A stretch of DNA of 64,000 nucleotides from Hyphomicrobiales bacterium (GTDB taxonomy: Bacteria; Pseudomonadota; Alphaproteobacteria; Rhizobiales; Phreatobacteraceae). The notes beneath the pieces were generated by a model, which was given only the letters and a program-made list of their open reading frames with translations, did not search any database and was not told where the DNA came from. Location of the stretch: the NCBI GenBank assembly GCA_017304475.1, contig JAFKKV010000038.1, forward strand, positions 24,918-88,917, given 5' to 3'. Positions 49,558 to 59,172 of this stretch are shown here, piece by piece. Numbering within the stretch: position 1 is the stretch's first letter; every line of letters begins with the position of its first letter. A program made the position numbers and the translations under genes.

Positions 49558-50013
49558 TCATGCGCCTGCTGGCGGCGGCAGGAAGACCACCTCGTGTTTG
49601 GCCGAGATGGCGACGACCGCTTCCGGTGTCTGCTCGGGCAGTGAATGGATGCCCCAGAACAGGTCGTAGAGCTTGCGGGTCGGGGTGACCCAGAAGAAGC
49701 ATTTCACCGTCTGGTCGCTCTTGTTGAAGATGCCATGGGCCTGGCCCATCGGCAGCCGGATGACGTCGCCCGCCGTGGCGACGAAATCGCGGCCCTCCAG
49801 CACCAGGTCGAGCCGGCCTTCGAGCATGTAGATGAACTCGTCCTGGGTCGGATGGATGTGCGGCGGCACGAAGGTGCCGGGCGGAAAGGTGGCGTGCCAG
49901 GACAGCGAGCCCTCGCTCAGCTGTTTCGGCACATAGGTCTGGCCCATGATGTTCCAGACGATCCCGTCGATCCCCGTGCCGGCCTTGGTCACCCCGGCGG
50001 TCATCGGCTGCAT
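49558..50013 (-). CDS. Cupin-domain protein
   Basis: A 151-residue single-domain cupin. Motif 1 is PPHIHPTQDEFIYMLEGRLD (two His and one Glu metal ligands) and motif 2 is DVIRLPMGQAHGIFN (third His). It lacks a signal peptide. Function may be a small-molecule dioxygenase, isomerase or binding protein. It is divergent from the tripartite transporter genes and may act on or sense the transported acid; this is inference. GGGGAGAAC precedes the start. Confidence 0.85.
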   Translation of the reverse strand: MQPMTAGVTKAGTGIDGIVWNIMGQTYVPKQLSEGSLSWHATFPPGTFVPPHIHPTQDEFIYMLEGRLDLVLEGRDFVATAGDVIRLPMGQAHGIFNKSDQTVKCFFWVTPTRKLYDLFWGIHSLPEQTPEAVVAISAKHEVVFLPPPAGA

Positions 50014-50252
50014 GATGTTCTCCCCTCGAAAATGTCCGGGCCGGATCAAATCGCAAGGGCAGGCCGCGGGCAACCGGCGATTGCCGGTATGATTAGCGTG
50101 GACGCGGGCTGGCGCTTCGCGCCGGCGCTGGCATCACCGCCCTTGAAGATGCCGGGCGGGCTCTATCTACTCATTGAAAACGCGGAGCAGAATTCCGCCC
50201 GAACGGCGTCAAGACCGTTGCTGCCCGAAGCCGCGCGAGGAGGAAGCGCCCG

Positions 50253-51254
50253 ATGAAGCCGACAGTGCCGACCAAGATCTGGATTCCGTCCCGCAGGACG
50301 CTGCTGACCGGCTCGGCCGGGCTGGCGCTGACGGGGGCCGCCGCGCCCGCGCTCCTGGCGCAGCCGCGCTTTCCGGCGCGGCCGGTGACGCTGATCGTGC
50401 CCTGGACCGCCGGCGGCTCGTCGGATGTCGGCTTCCGGGCCCTGGCGGAAGCGACCCAGAAATATCTCGGCGAACGCATCGTGGTGGAGAACCGGCCGGG
50501 GGCCGGCGGCACGCTTGGGCCCGCTCAGATGGCGGCCAATTCCAAGCCCGACGGCTATACCCTGGCGCAGATGCCGATCACCATGTTCCGCCTGCCGCAC
50601 ATGACCCGGGTGACCTTCAACCCGCTGACCGATTTCAGCTATGTGATCCATGTCGCGGGCTATTGCTTCGGCGTCACCGTCAGGGCCGACAGCCCGCACA
50701 AGACCATGCGCGACCTGATCGATTTCGCCCGGTCGAAACCCGACGAAGTGACCTATGGCACGCCGGGGGCCGGCACCTCGCTGCACATCACCATGATGGA
50801 CATCGCCAAGCGCGAGAACATCAAGTGGACCCATGTGCCGTTCCGCGGCGCGGCCGAGACCAATGCGGCGGTGCTCGGCGGCCATGTCACCGCGCAGGCG
50901 GATTCGAGCGGCTGGGCGCCGCTGGTCAATGGCGGGCAGCTGCGCCTCCTGTGCACCTGGGGCAAGAGCCGGACGAAGTCCTGGCCGAACGTGCCGACGT
51001 TGCAGGAAAGCGGCATCGACATCGTCTCCAACTCGCCCTTCGGCCTGGCCGGCCCGAAAGGCATGGATCCGGCCGTGATCAAGATCCTGCACGATGCCTT
51101 CAAGAAGGGCATCGAGGATCCCGATCACCTGCGGGTCATGGCCCAGCTCGACCAGGAGGTCGACTATATGGACACCGCCACCTACCAGGCCTTCGTCGTC
51201 AAGACCTTCGACGACATGAAGGGCCAGGTCGAAGGCCTCAACCTGCGCGGCTGA
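50253..51254 (+). CDS. Tripartite tricarboxylate transporter substrate-binding protein (TctC/Bug family)
   Basis: A 333-residue periplasmic solute-binding protein. The N-terminus has twin arginines (PSRRTLLTGSAGLAL), so Tat export is likely. Bug-family motifs are ARPVTLIVPWTAGGSSDVGF, ENRPGAGGTLG and YGTPGAGTSLH. The ligand is probably a carboxylate, captured for the TctB-TctA permease encoded directly downstream. AGGAAG precedes ATG 50253. Confidence 0.93.
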   Translation: MKPTVPTKIWIPSRRTLLTGSAGLALTGAAAPALLAQPRFPARPVTLIVPWTAGGSSDVGFRALAEATQKYLGERIVVENRPGAGGTLGPAQMAANSKPDGYTLAQMPITMFRLPHMTRVTFNPLTDFSYVIHVAGYCFGVTVRADSPHKTMRDLIDFARSKPDEVTYGTPGAGTSLHITMMDIAKRENIKWTHVPFRGAAETNAAVLGGHVTAQADSSGWAPLVNGGQLRLLCTWGKSRTKSWPNVPTLQESGIDIVSNSPFGLAGPKGMDPAVIKILHDAFKKGIEDPDHLRVMAQLDQEVDYMDTATYQAFVVKTFDDMKGQVEGLNLRG

Positions 51255-51289
51255 CCGCGCTCTCACACCCGATCGGAACGGTGGTCACG

Positions 51290-51754
51290 ATGCGCGTTGC
51301 GGATCTCGTGGCGGCGGCGGCCTGCGCCGCGCTCGGCGCCTATCTGGTCCGGGAGGGCGTGGAGCTCGGCCTCGGCCGGCCGGTCAATCCGGGCTCCGGC
51401 TTCATCTTCTGGTGGATCGGCATCATGCTGATCGGCTGCGGCGCGGTGCTGGCGCTGATCGGTCTGGTGGCGCCGCCGGCCGAGCCGGTGCCGGCGGGCG
51501 AGGGCCACTGGCGGCTGGCACTCGGCGCGGCGGCCGCCATGGTGGTCTATGCGCTCGCCTTCGAGCCGATCGGTTTCATTCCCTCGACCATCCTGCTGCT
51601 CACCGGCCTGTTCCTGGTGGTCGGCCGCCAGGCCTGGCCGGCGGCGCTCGGCCTCGGCGCGGCCGGCGCCCTCTTGTCCTGGTTCGTCTTCGCGCGGCTC
51701 CTGTCGAGCCCTTTGCCGCCCGGCCTGCTCGCCGGCACCGTGTTCGGGAGCTGA
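51290..51754 (+). CDS. Tripartite tricarboxylate transporter small permease (TctB family)
   Basis: A 154-residue protein with four hydrophobic segments (about residues 4-20, 36-58, 72-97 and 104-127), the size and layout of TctB. The start could be ATG 51290 or GTG 51281. It lies between tctC (35 bp upstream) and tctA (3 bp downstream), which identifies it. Confidence 0.88.
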   Translation: MRVADLVAAAACAALGAYLVREGVELGLGRPVNPGSGFIFWWIGIMLIGCGAVLALIGLVAPPAEPVPAGEGHWRLALGAAAAMVVYALAFEPIGFIPSTILLLTGLFLVVGRQAWPAALGLGAAGALLSWFVFARLLSSPLPPGLLAGTVFGS

Positions 51755-51757
51755 GAC

Positions 51758-53260
51758 ATGGATCTCATCGGCCAGCTGGGAACCGGCTTCCTGGTCGCGC
51801 TCGCGCCCGAGAACCTGTTCTACTGCTTCGCGGGCGTGCTCATCGGCACATTGGTCGGCGTGCTGCCCGGCATCGGCCCGATCGCCGCCATGTCGCTCCT
51901 GCTGCCGGCGACGCTGGCGATCCCGCCGACCGCGGCGGTGATCATGCTCGCCGGCATCTATTACGGCTCGATGTATGGCGGCTCGACCACCTCGATCCTG
52001 GTACGCATTCCGGGCGAAGCCGCCTCGGTCGTCACCTGCCTCGACGGCCATGAAATGGCCAGGCAGGGCAGGGCCGGCCCGGCGCTCGCCATCTCCGCCA
52101 TCGGCTCGTTCATCGCCGGCACCGTCGCGCTGGTCGGCCTGGTGTTGCTGGCGCCCATCATGGTGACGGCGGCGCTGGCCTTCGGGCCGGCCGAATATTG
52201 CGCGCTGATGGTGCTCGGCCTCTGCCTCATCGCCTATCTCTCGCAGGCCTCGGTGCTGAAATCGCTGATCATGGCGGCGATCGGCCTGGTGCTCGGCCTG
52301 GTCGGCCTGGATTCGATCACCGGCCTGCCGCGGCTGACCTTCGACCGCCTGGAGCTGATCGACGGGGTCGGCCTGGTGCCCGTGGTCATGGGCCTGTTCG
52401 GGGTGGCCGAGATCCTGAAGAACCTGGAACAGGGAACGAGCCGCAGCCTGGTTCAAGGCAAGGTGACCGGGCTGATGCCGAAGCGGGCCGACTGGCTGGC
52501 GAGCCGTTTCGCCATCCTGCGCGGCACGCTGATCGGTTTCGTGCTGGGCATCCTGCCGGGCGGCGGGGCGGTGATCGCCTCCTTCGTCGCCTATGCCGTG
52601 GAGAAGCGGATCTCGCCGACGCCGGAACGCTTCGGCCATGGCGCGATCGAAGGCGTGGCGGCGCCGGAAGCCGCCAACAATGCCGCCGCCGGTTCGGCCT
52701 TCATTCCGCTCCTGACCTTGGGCATTCCGCCCAATGCCGTATTGGCGCTGCTGATGGGCGCGCTGATCATCCACAACGTGCCCGTCGGCCCGACCCTGAT
52801 CAGCCAGCGGCCGGACCTGTTCTGGGGCGTGGTCGCCTCGATGTATGTCGGCAATGTCATGCTGCTCATCCTCAACCTGCCGCTGATCGGCCTGTGGGTG
52901 CGCTGCCTCAGCGTGCCCTACGGCATCCTGTTCCCGCTCATCCTGCTGCTCTGCTGCATCGGCGTGTTCTCGGTCTCCGGCCAGATCTTCGACGTCTATG
53001 TGATGATCGGCTTCGGGGTGATCGGCTGGGCGGTGGCGCGCTGGGGTTTCGAGCCGGCGCCGCTGGTGCTCGGTTTCGTGCTCGGGCCGCTGCTCGAAAA
53101 CAATCTCAGGAAGGCGCTGATCCTGTCGCGCGGCAGCTGGATGACCTTCCTGGAACGGCCGATCTCGGCGGTATTCATCATCGCCTCGGCGGTGGTGCTG
53201 ACGACCGCTCTGGTGCCCTGGATCAATGCCAAGCGGAAGGAGATGGCGGTCGAGGGGTAG
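51758..53260 (+). CDS. Tripartite tricarboxylate transporter large permease (TctA family)
   Basis: A 500-residue protein with about 11-12 membrane segments. The TctA signature is present: GTLVGVLPGIGPIAAMSLLL, YYGSMYGGSTTSILVRIPGE, and the second half repeat FVLGILPGGGAVIASFVAY with EAANNAAAGSAFIPLLTLGI. It uses the ion gradient to import the acid delivered by the TctC protein. It is the last transporter gene; the DUF2848 gene follows. Confidence 0.95.
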   Translation: MDLIGQLGTGFLVALAPENLFYCFAGVLIGTLVGVLPGIGPIAAMSLLLPATLAIPPTAAVIMLAGIYYGSMYGGSTTSILVRIPGEAASVVTCLDGHEMARQGRAGPALAISAIGSFIAGTVALVGLVLLAPIMVTAALAFGPAEYCALMVLGLCLIAYLSQASVLKSLIMAAIGLVLGLVGLDSITGLPRLTFDRLELIDGVGLVPVVMGLFGVAEILKNLEQGTSRSLVQGKVTGLMPKRADWLASRFAILRGTLIGFVLGILPGGGAVIASFVAYAVEKRISPTPERFGHGAIEGVAAPEAANNAAAGSAFIPLLTLGIPPNAVLALLMGALIIHNVPVGPTLISQRPDLFWGVVASMYVGNVMLLILNLPLIGLWVRCLSVPYGILFPLILLLCCIGVFSVSGQIFDVYVMIGFGVIGWAVARWGFEPAPLVLGFVLGPLLENNLRKALILSRGSWMTFLERPISAVFIIASAVVLTTALVPWINAKRKEMAVEG

Positions 53261-53365
53261 TTGGAGGAGCTGGATCCCTTCAGCCGCTCCCAGCCCCCAT
53301 CGATTGCTGGCGCCATCGCGCCTGACCGGCTATCGCTTGCTCATCTTTCGACAGGACCCGTTTCC

Positions 53366-54046
53366 ATGCTGACTTTCACCCGCCACCAGGGCAGCCGCTT
53401 CGACCATATCGCCTTCACCCCGGAAACCCTGGTCATTGCCGGCTGGGCCGGCCGCGACGAAAAGGCGATCCACCATCACATCGAGGAGCTGGCGGCGATC
53501 GGCGTGCCGCCGCCGTCCTCCGTGCCGGTGTTCTATCGCGGCGCCAATGCGCTGGTGACCCAGGCGACGCGGGTCGAGGTGCTGGGCCCGGATTCGTCCG
53601 GCGAGATCGAGCCGGTGATCGTGTCGCTCGCCGACGGGCTGTGGGTGACGGTCGGTTCCGACCACACCGACCGCAAGGCGGAGACGGTCGGCATCGCCCT
53701 GTCCAAGCAGATGTGCGCCAAGCCGGTGGCGACGACCCTGTGGAAGCTCGACGAGGTCGCGCCGCATTGGGACGAGCTCATGTTGCGCTCGCATGCCGTC
53801 ATCGACGGCACCCGCGTGCTCTACCAGGAGGGCAAGCTTTCGGCGCTGCGGCCGCCGCTCGACCTGATCGTCCGGTGGACCGGCCATGCCATCCTGCCGC
53901 CGGCGACCGTCATGTTCGGCGGCACGCTGGGCGCCATCGGCGGCATCAGGCCAGCCCAGCGCTTCGAGATGGAATTGATCGATCCGGTGCTGAACCGGGC
54001 GATCAGCCATGCCTATGACATCGCCGATCTGCCCGTGGTCAGCTGA
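53366..54046 (+). CDS. DUF2848 family protein
   Basis: A 226-residue protein of DUF2848. Landmarks are ETLVIAGWAGRDEKAIHHHI near the N-terminus, VTVGSDHTDRKAETVGI, KQMCAKPVATTLWKLDEVAPHW and VMFGGTLGAIGGIRPAQRF. The C-terminal layout resembles fumarylacetoacetate hydrolase-fold proteins, but the family is uncharacterised. It is 105 bp after tctA, so it probably handles the imported carboxylate. ATG 53366 is preceded by ACAGGA. Confidence 0.85.
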   Translation: MLTFTRHQGSRFDHIAFTPETLVIAGWAGRDEKAIHHHIEELAAIGVPPPSSVPVFYRGANALVTQATRVEVLGPDSSGEIEPVIVSLADGLWVTVGSDHTDRKAETVGIALSKQMCAKPVATTLWKLDEVAPHWDELMLRSHAVIDGTRVLYQEGKLSALRPPLDLIVRWTGHAILPPATVMFGGTLGAIGGIRPAQRFEMELIDPVLNRAISHAYDIADLPVVS

Positions 54047-54081
54047 AGCGTATCGGCGCAGGCGCCGGAATCGGATCGCGC

Positions 54082-55311
54082 TCAGGCGGCGCGGCCGATT
54101 TCGGCGACGCGGCGGAAGTGGCGCTCCAGCATGATCATCACGCCGAGCGCGCCGAGCGCCGCCCCGAAGGAGATGATCAAGGCCGTGGTGGGACCGGAGC
54201 GGTCGATCATCGCGGCGAAGATCATTGGTGAAATCGCGAAGACGATGTTCTGCGGCAGCGACAGCCAGCCGGTCATGGTGGCATAGGTCTGCCAGCCGAA
54301 CAGGGCGAGCGGCGCGACATTGCGCACGATGGACATGGCGCCGGCGGCGAGGCCGTAACCGATGACGAAACCGATGGCGATGGCCGGTGAGGCATTGCCG
54401 ATGACCGGCAGGGCGACGGCAACCGGCATGATCGCCGCCGAGACGACACCGATGGTGAGGATGCCGTGGCGCTTGCCGAAGGTCATTTCGGCAAGCCGCG
54501 CCGAGACCTGGGCGGGGCCCATCAGCGCACCGGCGGCGACCGCGAAGGCCGAGGAATGGCCATAACCCTCGAGAATGCCGATGATATGCAGCGGCATGCC
54601 CCAGGAGACGAAGCCGGTCAGCGAAAAGCCGAGCGCCATCAGGATGAAGGCCTTGCGCCGGTCGGCGGGCGTCAAGGCCGGGATCGGCGCCGCGGCCTCG
54701 CCGGATGCCACGACATCATGGTTGCGCCCGTCGGAGACGCGCAGGCCGAAGGCGTGGATCGGCAGGCAGATGAGCAATTGCGCGGCGGCGAACAAAAGGC
54801 ATGTGTCGCGCCAGCCGATGGTGGTGTTGAGCCATGCGGTCAACGGCCAGAACAGCGTCGACGACAGCCCGCCCATGATCATCAAGAGCCCGATCGACTG
54901 GCGTGCCCGCTGGCGGTCGAGTTGCGCGAGCGCCGCTGTGGCGGCCTGGGTCAGCGACAGTGGTGTGCCGAGCCCGATCAGGATCCAGGCGGCGAGATAG
55001 GTGACGAGGTCGGTTGCACGCGACAACAGCACCAAGGCGGCCGCCATCAACAGCGATCCCGCGACCAGTGGCCAGTGCGCGCCGTGGCGGTCGATGATCC
55101 GGCCAAACCGCGGCGCGACCACCGCGCTGACCAGAAGCATCACCGAAATGCCGGCGAAAATGCCCTCGCGGGTCAATCCGAGCTCGGCGCTCAACGGCGA
55201 CGCCATGGTCGAGGGCAGATGATAGGTGGTCCCCCAGCCAAACACCTGGGTGATGGCGAGCAGGCCGGCAATGCGGGCGGTAGGAGCTTTCGGCGCGGAC
55301 GGACTCGGCAT
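54082..55311 (-). CDS. MFS transporter
   Basis: A 409-residue permease with about 12 membrane segments. It begins with AGLLAITQVFGWGTTYHLPS, and the motif A-like loop reads PRFGRIIDRHGAHWPLVAGS. It resembles uncharacterised MFS members of the oxalate/formate or monocarboxylate-like group. It is convergent with the DUF2848 gene (35 bp between stops). Substrate and direction are unknown. Confidence 0.85.
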   Translation of the reverse strand: MPSPSAPKAPTARIAGLLAITQVFGWGTTYHLPSTMASPLSAELGLTREGIFAGISVMLLVSAVVAPRFGRIIDRHGAHWPLVAGSLLMAAALVLLSRATDLVTYLAAWILIGLGTPLSLTQAATAALAQLDRQRARQSIGLLMIMGGLSSTLFWPLTAWLNTTIGWRDTCLLFAAAQLLICLPIHAFGLRVSDGRNHDVVASGEAAAPIPALTPADRRKAFILMALGFSLTGFVSWGMPLHIIGILEGYGHSSAFAVAAGALMGPAQVSARLAEMTFGKRHGILTIGVVSAAIMPVAVALPVIGNASPAIAIGFVIGYGLAAGAMSIVRNVAPLALFGWQTYATMTGWLSLPQNIVFAISPMIFAAMIDRSGPTTALIISFGAALGALGVMIMLERHFRRVAEIGRAA

Positions 55312-55446
55312 GTCCAGAGAAACTGCTTGAGCCGCCGGATGCTCACAACCCTATGAAAAAGCGCGGCTGCCCGGCGTCTCGATGACGGCCGGCGAAGGCG
55401 GGGGAGGCGGCAGGCCACGCGCGGGAACGACTGCCGGCACCACACG

Positions 55447-55645
55447 ACGTCATCCCCGGCGATCCCGTGCAGAAGCCCTTGCTTCTGCACGGGTGAGGGA
55501 AGGGGATCCAGGGGTTGCAGAGCAGTGGCCGGGACGCCGCGAAATCACCGTAACAGGATCACCTGCGAGCCGATTTCATGCGCTGAAAGCACCGCCTGGT
55601 GGCTCCTGGATCCCCTTCCCTCGCTTCGCTCGCCGGGGATGACGT
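55447..55645. repeat. Palindromic repeat family C, copy 3, with a hairpin inserted in its left arm
   Basis: The right arm 55605-55645 matches the other copies (CCTGGATCCCCTTCCCTCGC then TTCGCTCGCCGGGGATGACGT). The left arm 55447-55519 is interrupted: a perfect 13-bp hairpin (55464-55476 with 55481-55493, loop CCTT) replaces the short CGAAGC segment. It lies in the 466-bp gene-free stretch 55312-55777; the remainder shows nothing recognisable. Confidence 0.85.
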
Positions 55646-55777
55646 AGAGCACGTGCTGACCGACGTTATCCCAATCATCACGGCCTAGCCTGCACACGGA
55701 GAGATCACTTGCCAAGGAAGATCCGATCCCGTGACTTTGTCCGGCAATGCAGCCGGGTTCGATGGAGCTGATGTCCG

Positions 55778-56377
55778 ATGGATCAGAAGACGATCGATGC
55801 CTATGACCACGCGGCGGGCGATTTCGCCGCCGACTGGCACGCCCAACCGACCGGATCGGACCTGCAGGAGGCCGTCCGGCGGTTCTTTTCGGCCGGACCG
55901 ACCGCCGATATCGGTTGCGGCAGCGGCCGCGAGGTCGCCTGGCTCAATGGTCATGGCTTTCCGACGGTCGGCTATGACGCTTCGGCCGGGCTCGTCGCGG
56001 AGGCGCGCCGGCGCTATCCGGGCTTGAGTTTCGCGCAGGCGCTGCTGCCCGAACTCGCCGGCATCGCCGATGCGAGCTTCGACAATGTGCTGTGCGAGAC
56101 CGTCATCATGCATCTCGAACCGGAGGCGGTCGCACCCTCGGTCGCGCGGCTCGCCGCGATCCTGAAGCCCGGCGGCACGCTCTACCTGACCTGGCGGACG
56201 ACCGAGGGCCAGGGCCAGCGCGACGCCCATGGCCGGCTTTACGCCGCCTTCGACAAGGCGGTGGTGCTCGACGCCCTGCGGCCGGCGGCGATCCTGCTCG
56301 ACGAGGCGGTCGTCAGCGCCTCCTCGGGCAAGCCGATCCACCGCATCGTCGCACGCAAGGCCGCCGCCAGCGGCTGA
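55778..56377 (+). CDS. Class I SAM-dependent methyltransferase
   Basis: A 199-residue methyltransferase. SAM motif I is ADIGCGSGREVAWL (residues 43-56), the acidic motif II is VGYDASAGLVAEARRRYPGL, and FDNVLCETVIMHLEPE plus LKPGGTLYLTWRTTEGQ complete the fold. The substrate is unknown. It lies before the ABC importer genes but 161 bp away, so an operon link is uncertain. Confidence 0.88.
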   Translation: MDQKTIDAYDHAAGDFAADWHAQPTGSDLQEAVRRFFSAGPTADIGCGSGREVAWLNGHGFPTVGYDASAGLVAEARRRYPGLSFAQALLPELAGIADASFDNVLCETVIMHLEPEAVAPSVARLAAILKPGGTLYLTWRTTEGQGQRDAHGRLYAAFDKAVVLDALRPAAILLDEAVVSASSGKPIHRIVARKAAASG

Positions 56378-56538
56378 CCGGCGTCCGGCTCCGGTGCAGG
56401 GGCCCTCGGTGGCTGCCGTGTGGATCAGCACCGGCTGCCTGCTTTTATCGCTTGGCACGATCGGTGGCCGCCGCCCATACTTGGCGAAAGCGGCCGGCCA
56501 AACGGGCGCGAGGGTGAACGACGTGACAGGGGAATTCC

Positions 56539-58149
56539 ATGGCTGAGGATCGATCCCACCAGCGGCTGAGCCGCCGCGCGCTGGTCAAGCTTGGCGCGGC
56601 CGGCGGCCTCGCCGCGGCGCTGCCCTCGACATTCCTGTGTCCCGAAGCCTTGGCGCAGGGCCGCAAGGTGCTCAGCACCATCATCACGCCCGAGCCGCCG
56701 ATCGTCGTGCCCGGCATCAACAACCAGGGACCGACCCTGATCGTCGGCGGCAAGCTGTTCGAGGGGCTGCTGTCCTATTCTCCGCGGCTCGGCGCCCGGC
56801 CGGCGCTGGCAAAATCCTGGGAAATCAGTTCCGACGACCTGACCTATACGTTCAACCTGCAGACCGGGGTGACCTGGCACGACGGCAAGCCGTTCTCGGC
56901 CGATGACGTGGTGTTCAATCTCACCAAGCTGCATCCGGAGGTGAACCCGCGCCTGCGCGCCACGCTCGCCAATATCGAAAGCGCGGTGGCCAAGGATCCG
57001 GCGACCGTCGTGATCAAGCTGAAGACACCGTTCGAGCCGTTCATCCTGAATTTCGACGCGACCACGCTGCCGATGCTGCCCAAGCACCTCTATGAGGGCA
57101 CCGACCTGCGCAACAACCCGGCCAACCAGAACCCGGTCGGCACCGGCCCGTTCCGTTACGGCGAGTGGCAGCGCGGCAATTTCATCCGGCTGGTCAAGTT
57201 CGACAAATATTGGCAGCCGGGCAAGCCGTCGCTCGACGAGATCGTCTATCGCATCATTCCCGATTCCAACCTGCGCGGGGTGGCGCTGCAGTCGGGCCAG
57301 GTGCAGATGGCCGCCTTCAACGACATCGAGGCCTTCGACGTGCCGCGCTTCCGCGGCCTGCCCAATCTCGAAGTGGCGATCAACGGCTGGGAGCTGTTCG
57401 CGCCGCTGTCCTGGATCGACATCAACAACCGGGTGAAGCCGCTCGACGACCCCAAGGTCCGGCGCGCCATGTCGATGGCGATCGACCGCAACTTCATCCT
57501 CAACCGCCTGTGGTTCGGCGTCGGCAAGGCGGCGACCAGCCCGATCTGCTCGACCACCAAGTTCCATGACGCGACCGTCAAGGTGCCGGCCTTCAACGTC
57601 GCCGAAGCCAATAAGCTGCTGGATGAGGCCGGCCATCCGCGCAAGGCCGACGGCACCCGCTTCGAGCTGCGCTTCATGACGCTGCCCTATGGCGAGATCT
57701 GGAACCGGCTCGGCGAATATATCCGCCAGGCCTTCGGCCAGATCGGCGTCAAGCTGAATGCCGAGGCGGTGGATGCCGCGACCTGGGCACGCCGGGTCGG
57801 CGAGTGGGACTACGACCTCACCGTCAACTTCGTCTATCAGTGGGGCGACCCGACCATCGGCGTCGAGCGCACCTATGTGTCGTCGAACATCCAGAAGATC
57901 ACCTTCACCAACACGATGGGCTATTCCAACCCGAAGGTCGACGCCGCCTTCCTGAAGGCGCGCCAGTCGGCCAAGGCGGAGGACCGCCAGGCCGCCTTCA
58001 GCGAGGTGCAGAAGATCCTGGTCGAGGACATGCCGGTGATCTGGCTCCTGGAACTGGCCTTCCCGACCATCACCGACAAGCGATTGAAAAACGTCATCAC
58101 CTCGGCCACCGGCATCCACGATAATTTCGCCGGCGTGACCCTGGGGTGA
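56539..58149 (+). CDS. ABC transporter substrate-binding protein (family 5: dipeptide/oligopeptide/nickel)
   Basis: A 536-residue periplasmic binding protein. The N-terminus (LSRRALVKLGAAGGLAAALP) carries twin arginines, indicating Tat export. SBP family 5 landmarks are LAKSWEISSDDLTYTFNLQT, GVTWHDGKPFSADDVVFNLT, NPVGTGPFRYGEW and the RRAMSMAIDRNFI segment. The ligand could be a peptide, opine or other amine. It is the first gene of a complete importer operon. Confidence 0.93.
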   Translation: MAEDRSHQRLSRRALVKLGAAGGLAAALPSTFLCPEALAQGRKVLSTIITPEPPIVVPGINNQGPTLIVGGKLFEGLLSYSPRLGARPALAKSWEISSDDLTYTFNLQTGVTWHDGKPFSADDVVFNLTKLHPEVNPRLRATLANIESAVAKDPATVVIKLKTPFEPFILNFDATTLPMLPKHLYEGTDLRNNPANQNPVGTGPFRYGEWQRGNFIRLVKFDKYWQPGKPSLDEIVYRIIPDSNLRGVALQSGQVQMAAFNDIEAFDVPRFRGLPNLEVAINGWELFAPLSWIDINNRVKPLDDPKVRRAMSMAIDRNFILNRLWFGVGKAATSPICSTTKFHDATVKVPAFNVAEANKLLDEAGHPRKADGTRFELRFMTLPYGEIWNRLGEYIRQAFGQIGVKLNAEAVDAATWARRVGEWDYDLTVNFVYQWGDPTIGVERTYVSSNIQKITFTNTMGYSNPKVDAAFLKARQSAKAEDRQAAFSEVQKILVEDMPVIWLLELAFPTITDKRLKNVITSATGIHDNFAGVTLG

Positions 58150-58185
58150 GCGGAGTGACGCAATCCCGGTTCGCAGGCATCTGAC

Positions 58186-59172
58186 ATGGATGTCTCGCAC
58201 TTCCTCAGCTTCCTCGCCCAGCGCCTGATCAAGGCGCTGGGGGTGGTGATCGGCGTGGTCATCCTCGCCTTCTTCCTGGTCAGGCTGGCGCCGGGCGATC
58301 CGGCGCTGGTCATCGCCGGCCAGTCGGGCGCGGCCGACGCCCAGTTCCTGGCCCAGCTGCGCGAGCAGTTCGGCCTCGACAAGTCGCTCGGCACCCAGCT
58401 TTTCATCTATCTCAAGGGCATAGCCACGCTGGATTTCGGCTATTCGCACCGGGTCCAGCGCACGGTCGGCAGCCTGATCGCCGAGCGGTTGCCGGCGACC
58501 ATCCTGTTGACCGGCGCGGCCTTCGTCTTCGCCGTCTCGGTCGGTGTCACGCTCGGCGTGCTGGCGGCAAGGCGGGTGGGCACCTGGGCCGACAGCCTGA
58601 TCACCGTCGTGGCGCTCACCTGCTACGCGACGCCGCTGTTCTGGGTCGGGCTGATCTTCATCCTGGTCTTCTCGATCTGGCTCAACTGGCTGCCGGCGAT
58701 CGGCATGTATTCGATTGGCGCGGACCTGCATGGCCTGGCCTTCGCGCTCGACGTGGCGCAGTACCTCGTGCTGCCGGCGCTGACGCTCGGCCTGTTCTTC
58801 ATGGCGCTCTATGCCCGGCTGACACGCGCCTCCATGCTGGAAGTGGCGACCCAGGACTTCGTACGTACCGCGCGCGCCAAGGGCCTGAAGGAGGGCCCGA
58901 TCGTGCGCCGGCACATCCTGAGAAACGCGCTTCTGCCGGTGATCGGCTTCGCCGGCGTACAGGCCGGCACCATTGTCGGCGGCTCGGTGCTGGTGGAGAC
59001 GGTGTTCGCCTGGCCGGGCGTCGGCCGGCTGGCCTTCGAGGCGCTGCTTGCGCGCGACTACAATCTGCTGCTCGGGGTGTTCATCGTCACCTCCGCCATG
59101 GCCGTGGTGATCAACCTGATCACCGATATCGTCTACGCGCTGGTCGATCCGCGCATCGAGGTGGGCGGATGA
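58186..59172 (+). CDS. ABC transporter permease (DppB type)
   Basis: A 328-residue inner-membrane permease with six predicted helices. The N-terminal VRLAPGDPALVIAG and the binding-protein-dependent permease loop DFVRTARAKGLKEGPIVRRH (EAA motif that contacts the ATPase) are standard for DppB-like proteins. It follows the binding-protein gene after 36 bp and overlaps the next permease by 4 bp. Confidence 0.95.
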   Translation: MDVSHFLSFLAQRLIKALGVVIGVVILAFFLVRLAPGDPALVIAGQSGAADAQFLAQLREQFGLDKSLGTQLFIYLKGIATLDFGYSHRVQRTVGSLIAERLPATILLTGAAFVFAVSVGVTLGVLAARRVGTWADSLITVVALTCYATPLFWVGLIFILVFSIWLNWLPAIGMYSIGADLHGLAFALDVAQYLVLPALTLGLFFMALYARLTRASMLEVATQDFVRTARAKGLKEGPIVRRHILRNALLPVIGFAGVQAGTIVGGSVLVETVFAWPGVGRLAFEALLARDYNLLLGVFIVTSAMAVVINLITDIVYALVDPRIEVGG

